Positions 1 to 10,447 of a DNA stretch of 64,000 nucleotides are shown here, piece after piece. The translations under genes and the position numbers were made by a program. Under the pieces are notes generated by a model. The model worked only from the letters and a program-made list of their open reading frames with translations, was not told where the DNA came from and did no database searches. The stretch covers positions 558,001 through 622,000 of the forward strand of contig JAGQDJ010000045.1 in the NCBI GenBank assembly GCA_022885665.1, written 5' to 3'. This DNA is from Triops longicaudatus. Lineage: Eukaryota; Arthropoda; Branchiopoda; Notostraca; Triopsidae. How positions within the stretch are numbered: the stretch's first letter is position 1; every line of letters begins with the position of its first letter.

Positions 1-13
1 TATGTTTTCTTAG

Positions 14-1374
14 GATATCCAATTAACTGCCGCTAACGAGGAACACTACTTTGTCTTCGAAGACTTACTGTACCAAGTAACTTAGTTCAATTTCTTCCTA
101 ATTGAATAATACGAATGAGGGGAAAATTCCAGGTCATCCTATGTTTCTTGAGAGACGAAGACGTACTTCAAAAACTACAACAAAGCTTTACTGGAGGATT
201 GTCTAAGCTTCCGCCAAAAACACTTCCTCCCATCTTAGCCGAACAATGGTCGGCGTACCCACCCTCGGGCGTTATACCAGGTTACGGATTTTCAATGTAC
301 GGTGCGTTGCAAAGTCCAAGTCACGATTTTTGAAAATAATACTTGATTACATGTGTTTTTATATATGTAAGCATTTTGGGGTTTTGAAAAAATTATTATG
401 ATTGTTTCCAGTAGCAAGTAGGTAGGCAATTTCGACGTTAAGCTTAACATTTGCCTGAATATCTAATTATTTACTTCAATAATTACAGTGGCGCCGTTAT
501 GTTTTGTATACGGCGACGCCGTCAGCTTGTACTACGCGTTTCGCGCCCAGTATATTCGTTACTGGCATCACTTGCACTGCATTTCTTCTCATTCAGATGG
601 CATCGTTTCTTTGGCAATCCAGTTCGAGCGCCTCTTACAAGGCTATGAGCCACAACTCTGGCTCCACCTAATCGCCAATCAAATCCAACCGTAATTTTCC
701 AGTTTAGTAACGTACTCCATTCGATTATCTTAAAAGTAAAATATTTTATGAAGACTCAAAATGGTTACTGGTTGGCTAATGCAAGCATTCAGCGGGTATC
801 TATTGCCGGATCAAGTACTATATTTGTGGGACATAGTCCTAAGCTTCGATTCGTTGGAGATCCTTCCCTTGCTAGCAGCTGCCATCTTCAGCTTGAGGCG
901 AGAGAACTTATTTGCCATCAGAACAGCGGCCGGGGCTGAGGTAGTTATTACGATTTTTTTTTCGCTGTATTGGAAGACGACGTTGGGTGCATTCGACATT
1001 TGTAACTATGGCAGACATTGTGAATATGGCAACACATCAGATTTTGCTTTCAGAGTAGCGGGAGGCAAAAACCGATAGGAACGTTACAGAGTAGGTATCA
1101 AAGAATCGGAACCATGGCAAAGCATCGAACTGTGAAAAAGTGTTCATGTGCCGTTTTATTGAAAGTGAGGTCACGCGTCATACTTTGGTGGAACCCGTGT
1201 GACCCAATTTTTCCATGACAGCTGAGAGTTTCAGCATACGGATCGCTGAAATAAACTGTAAATAGTAAAATTCTTTTTTTTTTTTTTTAGGCAGTGTTGG
1301 CAGACTTGTCAACAATTAAGGTCATTCCGTTGCTGCAATTAACACTCGGATCTGAACTGCAACAGGTTTATTAG
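14..1374 (+). CDS. TBC1D19: TBC1 domain family member 19 (C-terminal part, five exons)
   Basis: Five exons join in phase: 14-76, 133-301, 489-690, 754-940 and 1291-1374 (TAG stop), giving about 234 residues; the 5' part lies before the window. Recognisable stretches, in order, are EEHYFVFEDLLYQ, YPPSGVIPGYGFSMY, VAPLCFVYGDAVSLYYAFRA, QFERLLQGYEPQLWLHL, QAFSGYLLPDQVLYLWD, SLEILPLLAAAIF and AVLADLSTIKVIPLLQ. They follow the C-terminal half of the TBC (Rab-GAP) domain of animal TBC1D19 closely, including the end of the protein. TBC proteins usually stimulate GTP hydrolysis by Rab GTPases on endomembranes; the Rab partner is not evident here, and the arginine and glutamine finger region would lie upstream of this window. 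Introns are 56, 187, 63 and 350 bases. The last exon follows a long T tract ending in TTTAG. The gene converges on the repeat-protein gene that ends at 2207. Confidence 0.95.
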
Positions 1375-2206
1375 CACATGATGCATGTTTCGTTTTGGAC
1401 GGACACATAAGGGTCGAACACATACACGGAAACGGAGACACTGGAAAGTATTTTTCGCACTAATTTGGAAGGAAAAAATGTCACAAAATCTAAATCTCTA
1501 CAAGTCAACCGACCTGCAGTTGTTGACATCATGTCAATGTTGTATAATTGTTTTTTTTTTCGTTGGGGAAACATTACAGAAGAATATCGAGAATATTGCT
1601 GTTCTTAAACCCAAAAAACACTCATTATTTCCGCCAAAAGTAAATTTTGTCTTTTCAGTGTCACGTACTCATCTTGCATTCCATTGAGCAATCGGGGTTA
1701 GTACGAAAAACAAGCCCTTAATCTTCTTTTCTATTAACGCTACGTTTCAAGTTACTATTCCTAACTCTTATTCAACTAAAATTCTTTGCATGGCCATTTC
1801 ACAGATTTGCCTGGAAAAGTTGTGACAAAAAAGAACATGTGACTATGTACAAGACAGGGATCTTCCTTGCTAACCAACGTTTTAACAATAAAAACCCCCT
1901 TAGGGGGATACTGCAAACAATAATTCAGACATTTTTAAGATCTAGAAATATAGAACAAAAAATCTTTGCCTCTTAATCTTTACTTCCTACACAGTACTGA
2001 AATAAGCCCAGAACTGAACAACGAACTTTAGCAAGATCATCCAAAAGATTTCCTACTATCTGTACGGTTGGATTTGAAGAGATAATCCCCGAGAATAAAG
2101 CTTATGTAACAGAAGTGTCGCTAGCTAATATTTGGAAACATTCGCTAAGACTCTTAGATCTTAATCTTTCAGAACATCAAGCCTTTCTTGCGTCGAAAAG
2201 GGCGCA
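1375..2206. other. Intergenic, shared 3' region of two convergent genes
   Basis: There is no supportable gene. Plus-strand AATAAA hexamers at 1887-1892 and 2094-2099 could serve as poly(A) signals for TBC1D19, 513 and 720 bases after its stop. No clear minus-strand AATAAA was seen close to the stop of the repeat-protein gene. The open stretch at 1385-1687 (+) has no recognisable protein features and overlaps a T run. Confidence 0.5.
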
Positions 2207-5200
2207 TTAAACTTTACGAAGTTCGAATAAAGCATCTCGAATGGCAGATTGCTCCTCTTCGGGTACATCACCGCCTTCTGGTGCTGCTACTTCCGGAAAG
2301 TTGTTGATGAATGCAGCTGAAACCGGAGATTGGACAATGCTAGTCGCTTTAGCAACTTGCTGAGGCTCGGACAACAGCAGACTTCCTTCGTTGTAGCGCT
2401 CCTTTTCGACAGACGGGGCAGGCGTCGTGGTGGTCGTTGTAGTAGTCGTGGTGGTCCTTGGCGTGTACAGCTTGCGAGAGGACGTGACTGGGCGCTTGCG
2501 GATAATAGGGGTAGTAGCCGTCGTAGTGCTAGTCAACACGGGCTTGTTGGCCGCACTAGCAGTAGAGGATGGGGACTTCGGTTTGTTGTAGTTGTTATGC
2601 AGAGCAGACGGGGTAGTAGAATAGTCTGCAGGAAAGGTTTCCGAGCAAGAACACAAAAAGACAAACAGTTACGGGAATGTTGGGTGCCTTTTTACCTAAT
2701 GATCTCTTTCATGGTTGTGGCTGAAAGAGTGTCAAATACGAGCAAAAAGGGGATCAAGGTTATCGTAATAGTTAGATGAGGGTCAAGAACAATAAGTTAT
2801 CAGGGGAAATATGAGAAAGGGATGAAACAAGACGAGGCCAGAGGTGTGAAAGGCTAAAGGGTGAAAGGATGCAACAAACGGAAGGTAAAGGTTAAGCAGG
2901 CAAAGGTTTGTTTGTATGTATGGAATTGGGAAGTGGTGGAGGGGATGAAATGGTCCGTAGTAGGGAGACTTGTAGGGTGCTTTTGGTATTTACGAAGATT
3001 CGCGTTTCTTGTTCCAGCCTGGAAAGAGAATACACCAACGGAGGGTGCGATTTCGAGGGTGAAAGAGTGTTTTCTTTCTTTTCTGTCTTATCTGTGATTT
3101 CTGTCAATTTTATAAGCAGTAATGAAGCAGCAGTTGATTGGTCGCGGGTTAATAGCCGCAATCGCAGTCTCTCTGTTTTTTTACTTTATGAAAAAAATGT
3201 GGCTTACGTGGTTAAGTCTTAAATTGTCCGTCATACCTGCGAGTCAACGTCATTAAAATTTGTGTTGATAATTACCGTTGTTGTTCTGTCTACGGCTGCC
3301 AGGTAATCTTGCACCGAAGGGCAAATCTCCGCCAACGGATTTCACAGTCGTCGAAGGTCTGAACTGTTCGAATTTATAAGGCAAAGTCGGTTCAGGTTCC
3401 GCAGGAGTGGTCACAGTTTCCGGAGTGGATTCAATGATTTTAACTACCGGTTCAGGCTCTCTGATAAGTCACAAACAAAAGAAGAGGTCAGTGTTGTCAG
3501 TTACGTCCAATTTAAACAGTCAGTCAAGTTAAATTAGTCCATTTAGTCCAGTCCAAATCATTGAACAACTTAGATTTTTTTTATTTTTTATTGAACTTTT
3601 TGGACATTTCATGGAGCAAAAGAAATCAAATGAAACACCGGCAGAGTAGAAGTTTCATGGCTAATCAGTGCACTTTTCAACCTTTAGACTAAAACGTCAA
3701 CAATGTTGCACCATTGTTGTAAACAATTGTTTTTTTGTTTTTTGCCTGAGAAAAAACATAGAGGTCCTGAGAAAACTTGAGTAACCAGACTCGTTTTTTT
3801 TAAGAGTACCTCTACAACTTTTCACACAAGATGAAAAATGGTTAACAAAGGACAAGACACAAGAACACGTATGTAAAACATTATACATATTTGACAAAAT
3901 TTTATTTCCTAGCTAAATAACTTTACTTACGAGCTAAAGCCACGAACGGGCGGCAAGTATGCCAAACCGGGAGTTGGGACTTCAATAGGCGCAGGAGTGC
4001 TGAAATATAAGGCTACGGGAGCTTCTTCGGCGACTTGCTGGATTTCGAACTGTTGAGGTTCGGCTTGTTGGACCCATTGTTGCTCAATGATTTGAACGGG
4101 AGCTTGGGGCACCTCAATCCATTGTTGTTGGATGACTTGGACGGGAGCTTCAGTAGGTTGTTCGACCCATTGTTGCTGTTCAACAATTTGAACTAGGGGG
4201 GCTTCGGTTTTTTGGACCCATTGTTGTTCAACAAGTTGGACGGGGGCTTCAGTTTGTTGGACCCATTGTTGCTCGACAACTTGGACCGGAGCTTGAGCAG
4301 GTTGTTCGACCCATTGTTGCTCAATAACTTGGACGGGAGCTTCCGTTTGTTGGACCCATTGTTGCTCGACAACTTGGACCGGAGCTTGAGCGGGTTGTTC
4401 GACCCATTGTTGCTCAATAACTTGGACGGGAGTTTGAACAGGTTGTTCAACCCATTGTTGTTCGGCAGTCTGGACTACGGGAGCTTCAGTTTGCTGAGTC
4501 CACTGTTGCTCGACAGCTTCCACGGGTTGTTGCACCCATTGTTGTTCAATGACTTGTTGTTGTTGATAAACCCAGGAGGGAGTTTCGACAATAACGGGTT
4601 CACTTTGGACGGGAGTGGACGCGGGAGTAGAAGGCGAGAAGAAAACAACAGGTGGGTTATACTCAACGGGGGCAGCAGTGTTGGCTTCAAATTGTTGTTG
4701 AACGATCACTTCTTGTTGTGGTTGTTGCTCGATAATAGATTGAACTTCGGGAATCTGAGGAGCCCAGGTGGCGGGAGCTTCGGGAGTGGTGACAATGATG
4801 GGTTCTTCTTGAACGGGGCGGGCGGTGGAAGAAACGTAGACTTGGGGGGCGAAGAAGGTATTGGCGTAGTATTGTTGTTTAGGTTGCTCGACTACTTGTT
4901 GGACTTCGATTTGTTGAGGCTGGGCGACGAAGAAGCTGGCGGATTGCTGAACAGGGGTGTAGTACTGGCTAGGGGTCCAGGGGGCAGGGGTGGTAGGGAG
5001 GGGCTCTTGAACAATGATCTGGTTGACGGGTTCTTGGGCAACGACGCGTTCGGACCAGTATTGTTGAACAGGGGCTTCAGTGGGGCGTGGCGTAGAAGAA
5101 ACGTAGATTTCCTGTTGAGCAGGGGTACCGGCGTTGGAAACGTAGACCTGAGGACGGGCTGTGGTGACTGCAACGACTTCTTCTTGGAGAATCTGGGGCT

Positions 5201-7843
5201 CAGGGCTGTAAACAATTGGAGCCAAGGTGGTAGTAGTAGTGGTGGTAGTGTAGTACTGTGGTTCTTCGCGAACGGGGGCAGGGGTGGTAGTGTAGTACTG
5301 TGGTTCTTCGCGAACGGGGGCAGAGGTGGTAGTGTAGTACTGGGGTTCTTCGCGAACGGGGGCGGGGGTGGTAGCGTACTCAGGCTCGCGTTGTTCGTAT
5401 TGCTGTTCTACAACGGCAACAGCAGCAGGCTGGGGTTGGTACTGCTGTTCAACCTGGACGGGGGCAACGTATTGAGGAGCTTCAGTGGCGGGCTGGTAGG
5501 CGGCAGAAGCTGGCTGTTCCAAGTAACGTCCGGCATCAAAACCACGGGGCTGTTCGTACTGGGCCTGGAAGAACGTGTTTTGTTGGTAAGCCGGTGCTTG
5601 TTCGTAAAGAGGTTGTTGAGGGCGGGGTTGCTCGTAGACTTGTTCCTGAATTTGGTAGACAGAAGCAGGGGCTTCGGTTTGTTCGTACACGACTTGTTGG
5701 GCTTGTTCGTAAACTTGGGGCTTGGGCTGTTCATAGACTTGTTCTCGGAGTTGGTAGACCGGGACAGGAGCTTCGGTTTGTTCGTAAACGGCTTGTTTGG
5801 GCTGTTCATAAACTTGAGGCTTGGGCTGTTCATAGACTTGTTCTTGGAGTTGGTAGACCGGGACGGGAGCTTCGGTTTGTTCGTAAACGGCTTGTTTGGG
5901 CTGTTCGTAGGCTTGGGACTTGGGTTGCTCATAAACTTGCTCTTGTACTTGGTACGCCGGTACGGACGCTTCGGTCGGCTTGGGTTGTTCGTAGACAGGG
6001 GCAGGAGAGGCAGTTACGGGCTCATAGGCGGGCGCAGAGTTGTACTGGATAGCGGGTTGGTTGGAGATTGGAACCCATGGATTTTCCTTGCAGGTGATGC
6101 ATTCAGAGTGAGGAGCTTGCTGGTAGGCGGCAGCTGGAGCAGCTTGGTAGACAGGCTGGGCAACGGCAGCGTATTGAGGAGCAGCGGGCTGAGGAGCTGA
6201 TTGGTAGACCAGGGCAGGGGCTGGGGCGGGCTGGTAAGCAGGCTGAGGGGCAGGAGCTGGCTGGTAGACTGGAGCAGGTGTAGTGGCGGGAATGTAAACC
6301 GGAGCAGGCTGGGGAGCGTAAGTAGCGGGCGCTTGCTCGTAGGCCGGCTGAGCAACGGGTTGAGGAGCATAGACAGCGGGAGCTTGTTCGTAAGCAGGTT
6401 GAGGAGCAGGTTGAGGAGCATAGGTGGCAGGAGCTTGCTCGTAGGCGGGTTGGGGTGCAGGTTGGGCAGCGTACGAAACGGGCGCTTGCTCGTAGGCCGG
6501 CTGAGCAACGGGTTGAGGAGCATAGACAACAGGAGCTTGGTCATAGGCAGGCTGAGGAGCGTGCTGAGGAGCATAGACAGCGGGAGCTTGTTCATAAGCG
6601 GGTTGAGGAGCAGGTTGAGGAGCATAGGTGGCAGGAGCTTGCTCGTAGGCGGGTTGGGGAGCAGGTTGGGCAGCGTACGAAACGGGAGATTGTTCGTAGG
6701 CAGGTTGAGGAACGTAAGAGGGTTGAGGAGCATAAGTGGATTGAGGAGCAGGAGCATAGGAAGACTGAGCAGCATGTCCGGCAGAGTAGTGAGGAGCAGC
6801 GGCGCCATAGCTGGGTTCAGCGGGAGCGTAAGCCGGAGCAGGGGGAGCAATGGGGGTGTCGTATACCAAGACAACGGGGTAAGGGCTCAAGTGCTGTTCG
6901 TAACCGTGGCTAGGGAAGTATCCAGCTCCATTGTAAGCGGGGGTATAGTCTCCTCCTTTGCTCTTTTGACCTTTGTCCTTGCCTGGATCATTCATAAGAA
7001 AAGAGTCAGTTTTTTTAACGTTTTTGCAAGTTTTCAAGTTAAATTACCTAATCCTTTCAAGGAAATGGGGTTGAATTTAGGGAGCTTGAAGATGGGCTTA
7101 GCCTGAGGAGCGCCATAAGATGCCTTCGGTTTCTTGCTAGGAGCACCATATCCGGTGGAGGGGGCCTTGGCCTTGCTCTTGGAAGGAGCACCGTACCCGC
7201 TGGAAGGAGCCTTGGCCTTGCTTTTGCTGGGAGCGCCATAAGATCCGGAGACACCTTTGCCTTTGCCTTTGGATTTGCTAGGAGCACCGTAGGAGCTGGC
7301 AGGAGCGCTGTACGAGCTGTAGGCAGGAGCGGGAGCGTAAGCAGCGGGAGCCGGGGCGTAAGCAGCGGGAGCTGGAGCGTAAGAAGCAGGAGCTGGGGCG
7401 TAGGCAGCGGGCGCTGGGGCATAGGACTGAGGAGCCGGAGCGTAAGCGGGCGCGGGAGCTGGGGCATAAGCAGGAGCCGGGGGTGAGTAAGCGGCTACTG
7501 GAGTGTAAGCTGGTTGAGGATATCCGTAGCTTTGTTGAGGAGCCTTGGACTTGCTGGGAGCTCCGTAAGCGCCCTTCGGGGCCTTGGGTGCCTTAGCTTT
7601 GGGTAAGGAAGGTGTGCCGTAGCTAGCTTTAGGGGCTTTAGGGGCTTTGGGTGCCTTGGGTGCTTTGGCGGCCGAGGGAGCTCCATAAGAGGCTTTCGGT
7701 TTCTTAGGGGCGCCATAACTACCACTTCCATCTTTGCCCTTGCCGCCTAATCCACCCCAAGTGCGATCTTGCGCCTCGTCCAGGTACGTCGGTGTGGCCA
7801 AGGAATTCAAGACCAACAAGGTCAGGGTGACGAATAGAGCCAC
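2207..7843 (-). CDS. Secreted Tyr/Pro/Gln-rich tandem-repeat structural protein (cuticle or extracellular-matrix type)
   Basis: Read right to left, four exons join in phase: 7843-7048, 6982-3931, 3460-3276 and 2625-2207 (TAA stop), 1,484 codons including the stop. The first visible exon follows an acceptor and opens with VALFVTLTLLVLNSLATPT, the core of a signal peptide whose ATG must be on an earlier exon (candidate at 10439-10447). Then come: SYGAP modules with Lys-rich spacers such as SYGAPSKSKAKAP and YAPAP repeats (7843-7048); PQPAYEQAPATYAPQPA repeats (about 6000-6720); a lone SECITCKENPW cysteine pair (about 6090-6120); YEQPKPQVYEQ / TEAPVPVYQLQ repeats (about 5640-5950); REEPQYYTTTPAPV repeats (about 5225-5380); about a dozen VEQQWVQQTEAPVQ units (about 4060-4560); and a poly-Thr tail. 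There is no chitin-binding R&R motif or other known fold. Composition suggests an extracellular scaffold able to be cross-linked; the role is inferred. Confidence is high for the gene and low for the function. Confidence 0.85.
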
Positions 7844-10438
7844 CTGGAATTTATCAAAATAAATTGTCTAGTACAGATAACTAGTAATAGTCATGCTATA
7901 AATGTAACAAACTGCAAAAAAGCCTGGTTATTTTCAGAATTTGCCAGGTTAATATCACAACGCAGCTTTCTATTGGCTGCCCAACTGCTTTGCACCACAA
8001 CTTGTTAGCCGTCGTGGTGAAATCTTATTTATAAAGTGATTAATTAAAACAACTAAGAATAAAATCTTCGGGGAAGGAGATAAACGGCTTAAAGTGTATC
8101 AAGTCATTAAAGTGCCGGAGCTGAGGTACATTTATAAGGAACTAATCAAAAGTAGGGCTACTTGGCTGTAAAAATTCCTCAGCTTGAGGAGAGAAAGAGT
8201 AAAAAGTGGGTCCCGCAGTGAAAGGGATTTTATTTGCATTTTATTTCTTGCCCTTTTCAAAAGGATCCGAGTCCTCTTTTTCCTTCAAAAAGTGGGGTCG
8301 CTCTGAAAAAAAAAGGAAAAAAAAAAAACGAAGCTACACTTGTGTAACATGGACATTCGTAAGAGGCATCCGGATGCTGTTTCTCCCCACAGGGCAGAAG
8401 GGAGCCAATTTTACAGAAACAAAAAGGAGCAATTTAGCTCAGGTAGACCGGGTGAAAAGTACAGGTAGAAACAGGTAGAATGAAGTCGCTCTTAAGGCAA
8501 GTGCAGCGTGTCATGTGATAAGGACCGGGAGAAAGTTGACAAACGAGATTCTCTTCCGAGGAGAGAAAGATGACGATGCTCCAGGCTCGATCGTGTCCCA
8601 CATGCGCTACTTCATTTTTTTTTTATTTCAGTGCCCGAGTAGGGCCGCACCTTGCACCTGGTCTCATTTGCTGTAAAGAAGAAGATTGTATTGGCGTGCT
8701 ACTGACCCACAACTCCGGAAAAAAACGAGTGCATTGCGCCAAGTCCGGCACACTCGGCCATTTGCCAAATTTTTTTTTTTAGAATAGTGTTCTTTAAAAA
8801 TCTTTCACATTTTTCCTTCGTAGTAGGACTCGTACGTCGAATTTTAGTGCTGACCAAAAGGGCAAGAGCGAAGTAATCATATGTTTTTATATAAGCGAAG
8901 TAATTATAAGGCCATGGGAACCTTAATGCGCGACGTTTGACAAACAGGTGTTGGTCAGGACTTGACCCCGTTCGACTCTTAAGTACCAATCTTTGCTCTG
9001 AATTCCTGCGTAAGGTCGGTGAGAAGGTTGCGAAGATGTCAGGCACTTTTGAAAAGTTCTAGAGGTCCGAAACTAATCAAAGGGAAGACATTTTGCGGCC
9101 TACGCAATGTCTCGATGACGGAATGAAAAGGTAAAAGAGAAAGAAGGGTCTGCCGGTGGGGTTCGTCCCGGAAGTATCATCTTCATTGAAAATTAGCTAC
9201 GCTTTCTCCCCCTCTACTGTACCGCATACTGACACAAGTACAGCGTTTTCCCAAAACAGAAAAGAAGTTAACCGAAAAGAAAGTGAATTACGTCGACATA
9301 CTCTTAACAATTGGCGAAGACGTTTTTCAATAGCTTTTCTTCATCTTGCCAACCCTGGCCACTTTCACCGGGTGGAAAAATTGGTTTCCTTTTAATTTTA
9401 CCGCCAAAAAAAGATCAATACGCCTGTCACGGACGGTCAATAACTTGAGGATCCTATTGTCGAAATTTTTCTAGTGCAGTTCTTTTATTTTTCGGGTTTC
9501 GGACTGAGATTTTGAAAACAATAAAAAGTGACTTTTCTTTTCAGTACTTTTTCCTTTGGGGAGGAAACAATAACGCGTTTCCGCTTGAGAAAGCTAAAGA
9601 AGCCGCGCATTTGAAACTTGCGTGCCTGGACGGATTTACTCAATGAGTTTACGCTAACCGCAATCTCCACTCAAACGTAATTCTGCTTAGAAAGATTTAA
9701 GAGAAATCCAAGACAATCCAGATCGGCAACGTGAAACTATTGTAAGAAAGAACAAGTTATTGAACTTGGGGAAACCTTGAAAATTCTTCATTAACATCCC
9801 GAAATCATTAGCTATATCAGAATTAGGGATGCTGTGTTCGTACGAGCGCAAGACAGCCCCCGAACATTTGCTGAATTGAATGCTAAAAGAGTTTTATACT
9901 TGAACTTTGGACTTGAAAAGCTAAATAAAACAGCTAGTTTGACTTTGGACTCTCTTAGAGTCACAACTTTTCGGATTCTTCTCTATTTTTCAAGGTAAGT
10001 CTTTTATCGAGCGTATTTTGTCACAAAAGCTTACTGAAGTAGTAATAAAAATATTATATCTTTTTGGGAAAAATAACTTTCGATTATTACTTATTTGAAT
10101 AATTAGTTAAACTTATCACTAACTCGTTTTTCGCTGTTGGCAACGTTAAAATTTAAATTTGAATTATTGACAGCAGAGAATGCTTAACCTTTGCCTGGTT
10201 TCATTGCCAATAACAATGGAACTCGCACATAGTGTATCATTACTAAAACAAAGGCTGAAATTCTTTAATCTTGTGTGTTTTGTAAGATTTTTTTACGAAA
10301 ATTCAGTTTGTAGATTTTTTGCAACTTTTAAAATTTTCATGATTCAAATGCAATGTTTTAATGTTGCTACATATATGCGTTGCACGTTGATTTAGAAAAC
10401 GAATGAAGGTTTGTATATCCGGCGTAATGTCAGCTTAC
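7844..10438 (-). other. Putative first intron of the repeat-protein gene; no other gene seen
   Basis: The acceptor is a clean TTCCAG before 7843. TATA-like strings on the minus strand (about 8028-8037 and 8128-8137) lie just upstream of that exon, but no ATG between them and 7843 yields an in-phase exon. The open frames at 8206-8478 and 8699-9046 are low in plausibility: homopolymer-containing and without domain features. A short direct repeat (AAGCGAAGTAAT, twice) lies near 8868-8905. Confidence 0.35.
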
Positions 10439-10447
10439 CTTAACCAT
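10439..10447 (-). CDS. Candidate first coding exon (Met-Val-Lys) of the repeat protein
   Basis: On the minus strand the sequence AACC-ATG-GTT-AAG is followed directly by GTAAGC, a good donor, in phase 0. Joined to the exon starting at 7843 it gives MVKVALFVTLTLLVLNSLA, a textbook secretory signal peptide with a Lys near the start. The implied intron is about 2.6 kb (10438-7844). Other ATG plus phase-0 donor combinations between 7844 and 10438 were looked for and none was convincing. The match is short, so chance is possible. Confidence 0.45.

Noticed and set aside
939..1078. Continuation of the TBC1D19 frame past 940
   Set aside because: A donor at 941 and a phase-0 exon at 1291 restore the conserved AVLADLSTIKVIPLLQ end, so the read-through is intron.
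4212..7106. Long plus-strand open frames (662 and 301 codons) opposite the repeat-protein gene
   Set aside because: They are mirror images of the tandem repeats on the minus strand, made Leu/Gly/Arg-rich by the repeat codons. They have no splice logic or domain, whereas the minus strand has a signal peptide and phased exons.
8699..9046. 115-codon minus-strand frame
   Set aside because: It has a mixed composition without motifs and passes through a T/A homopolymer; it lies in the proposed first intron of the repeat protein.
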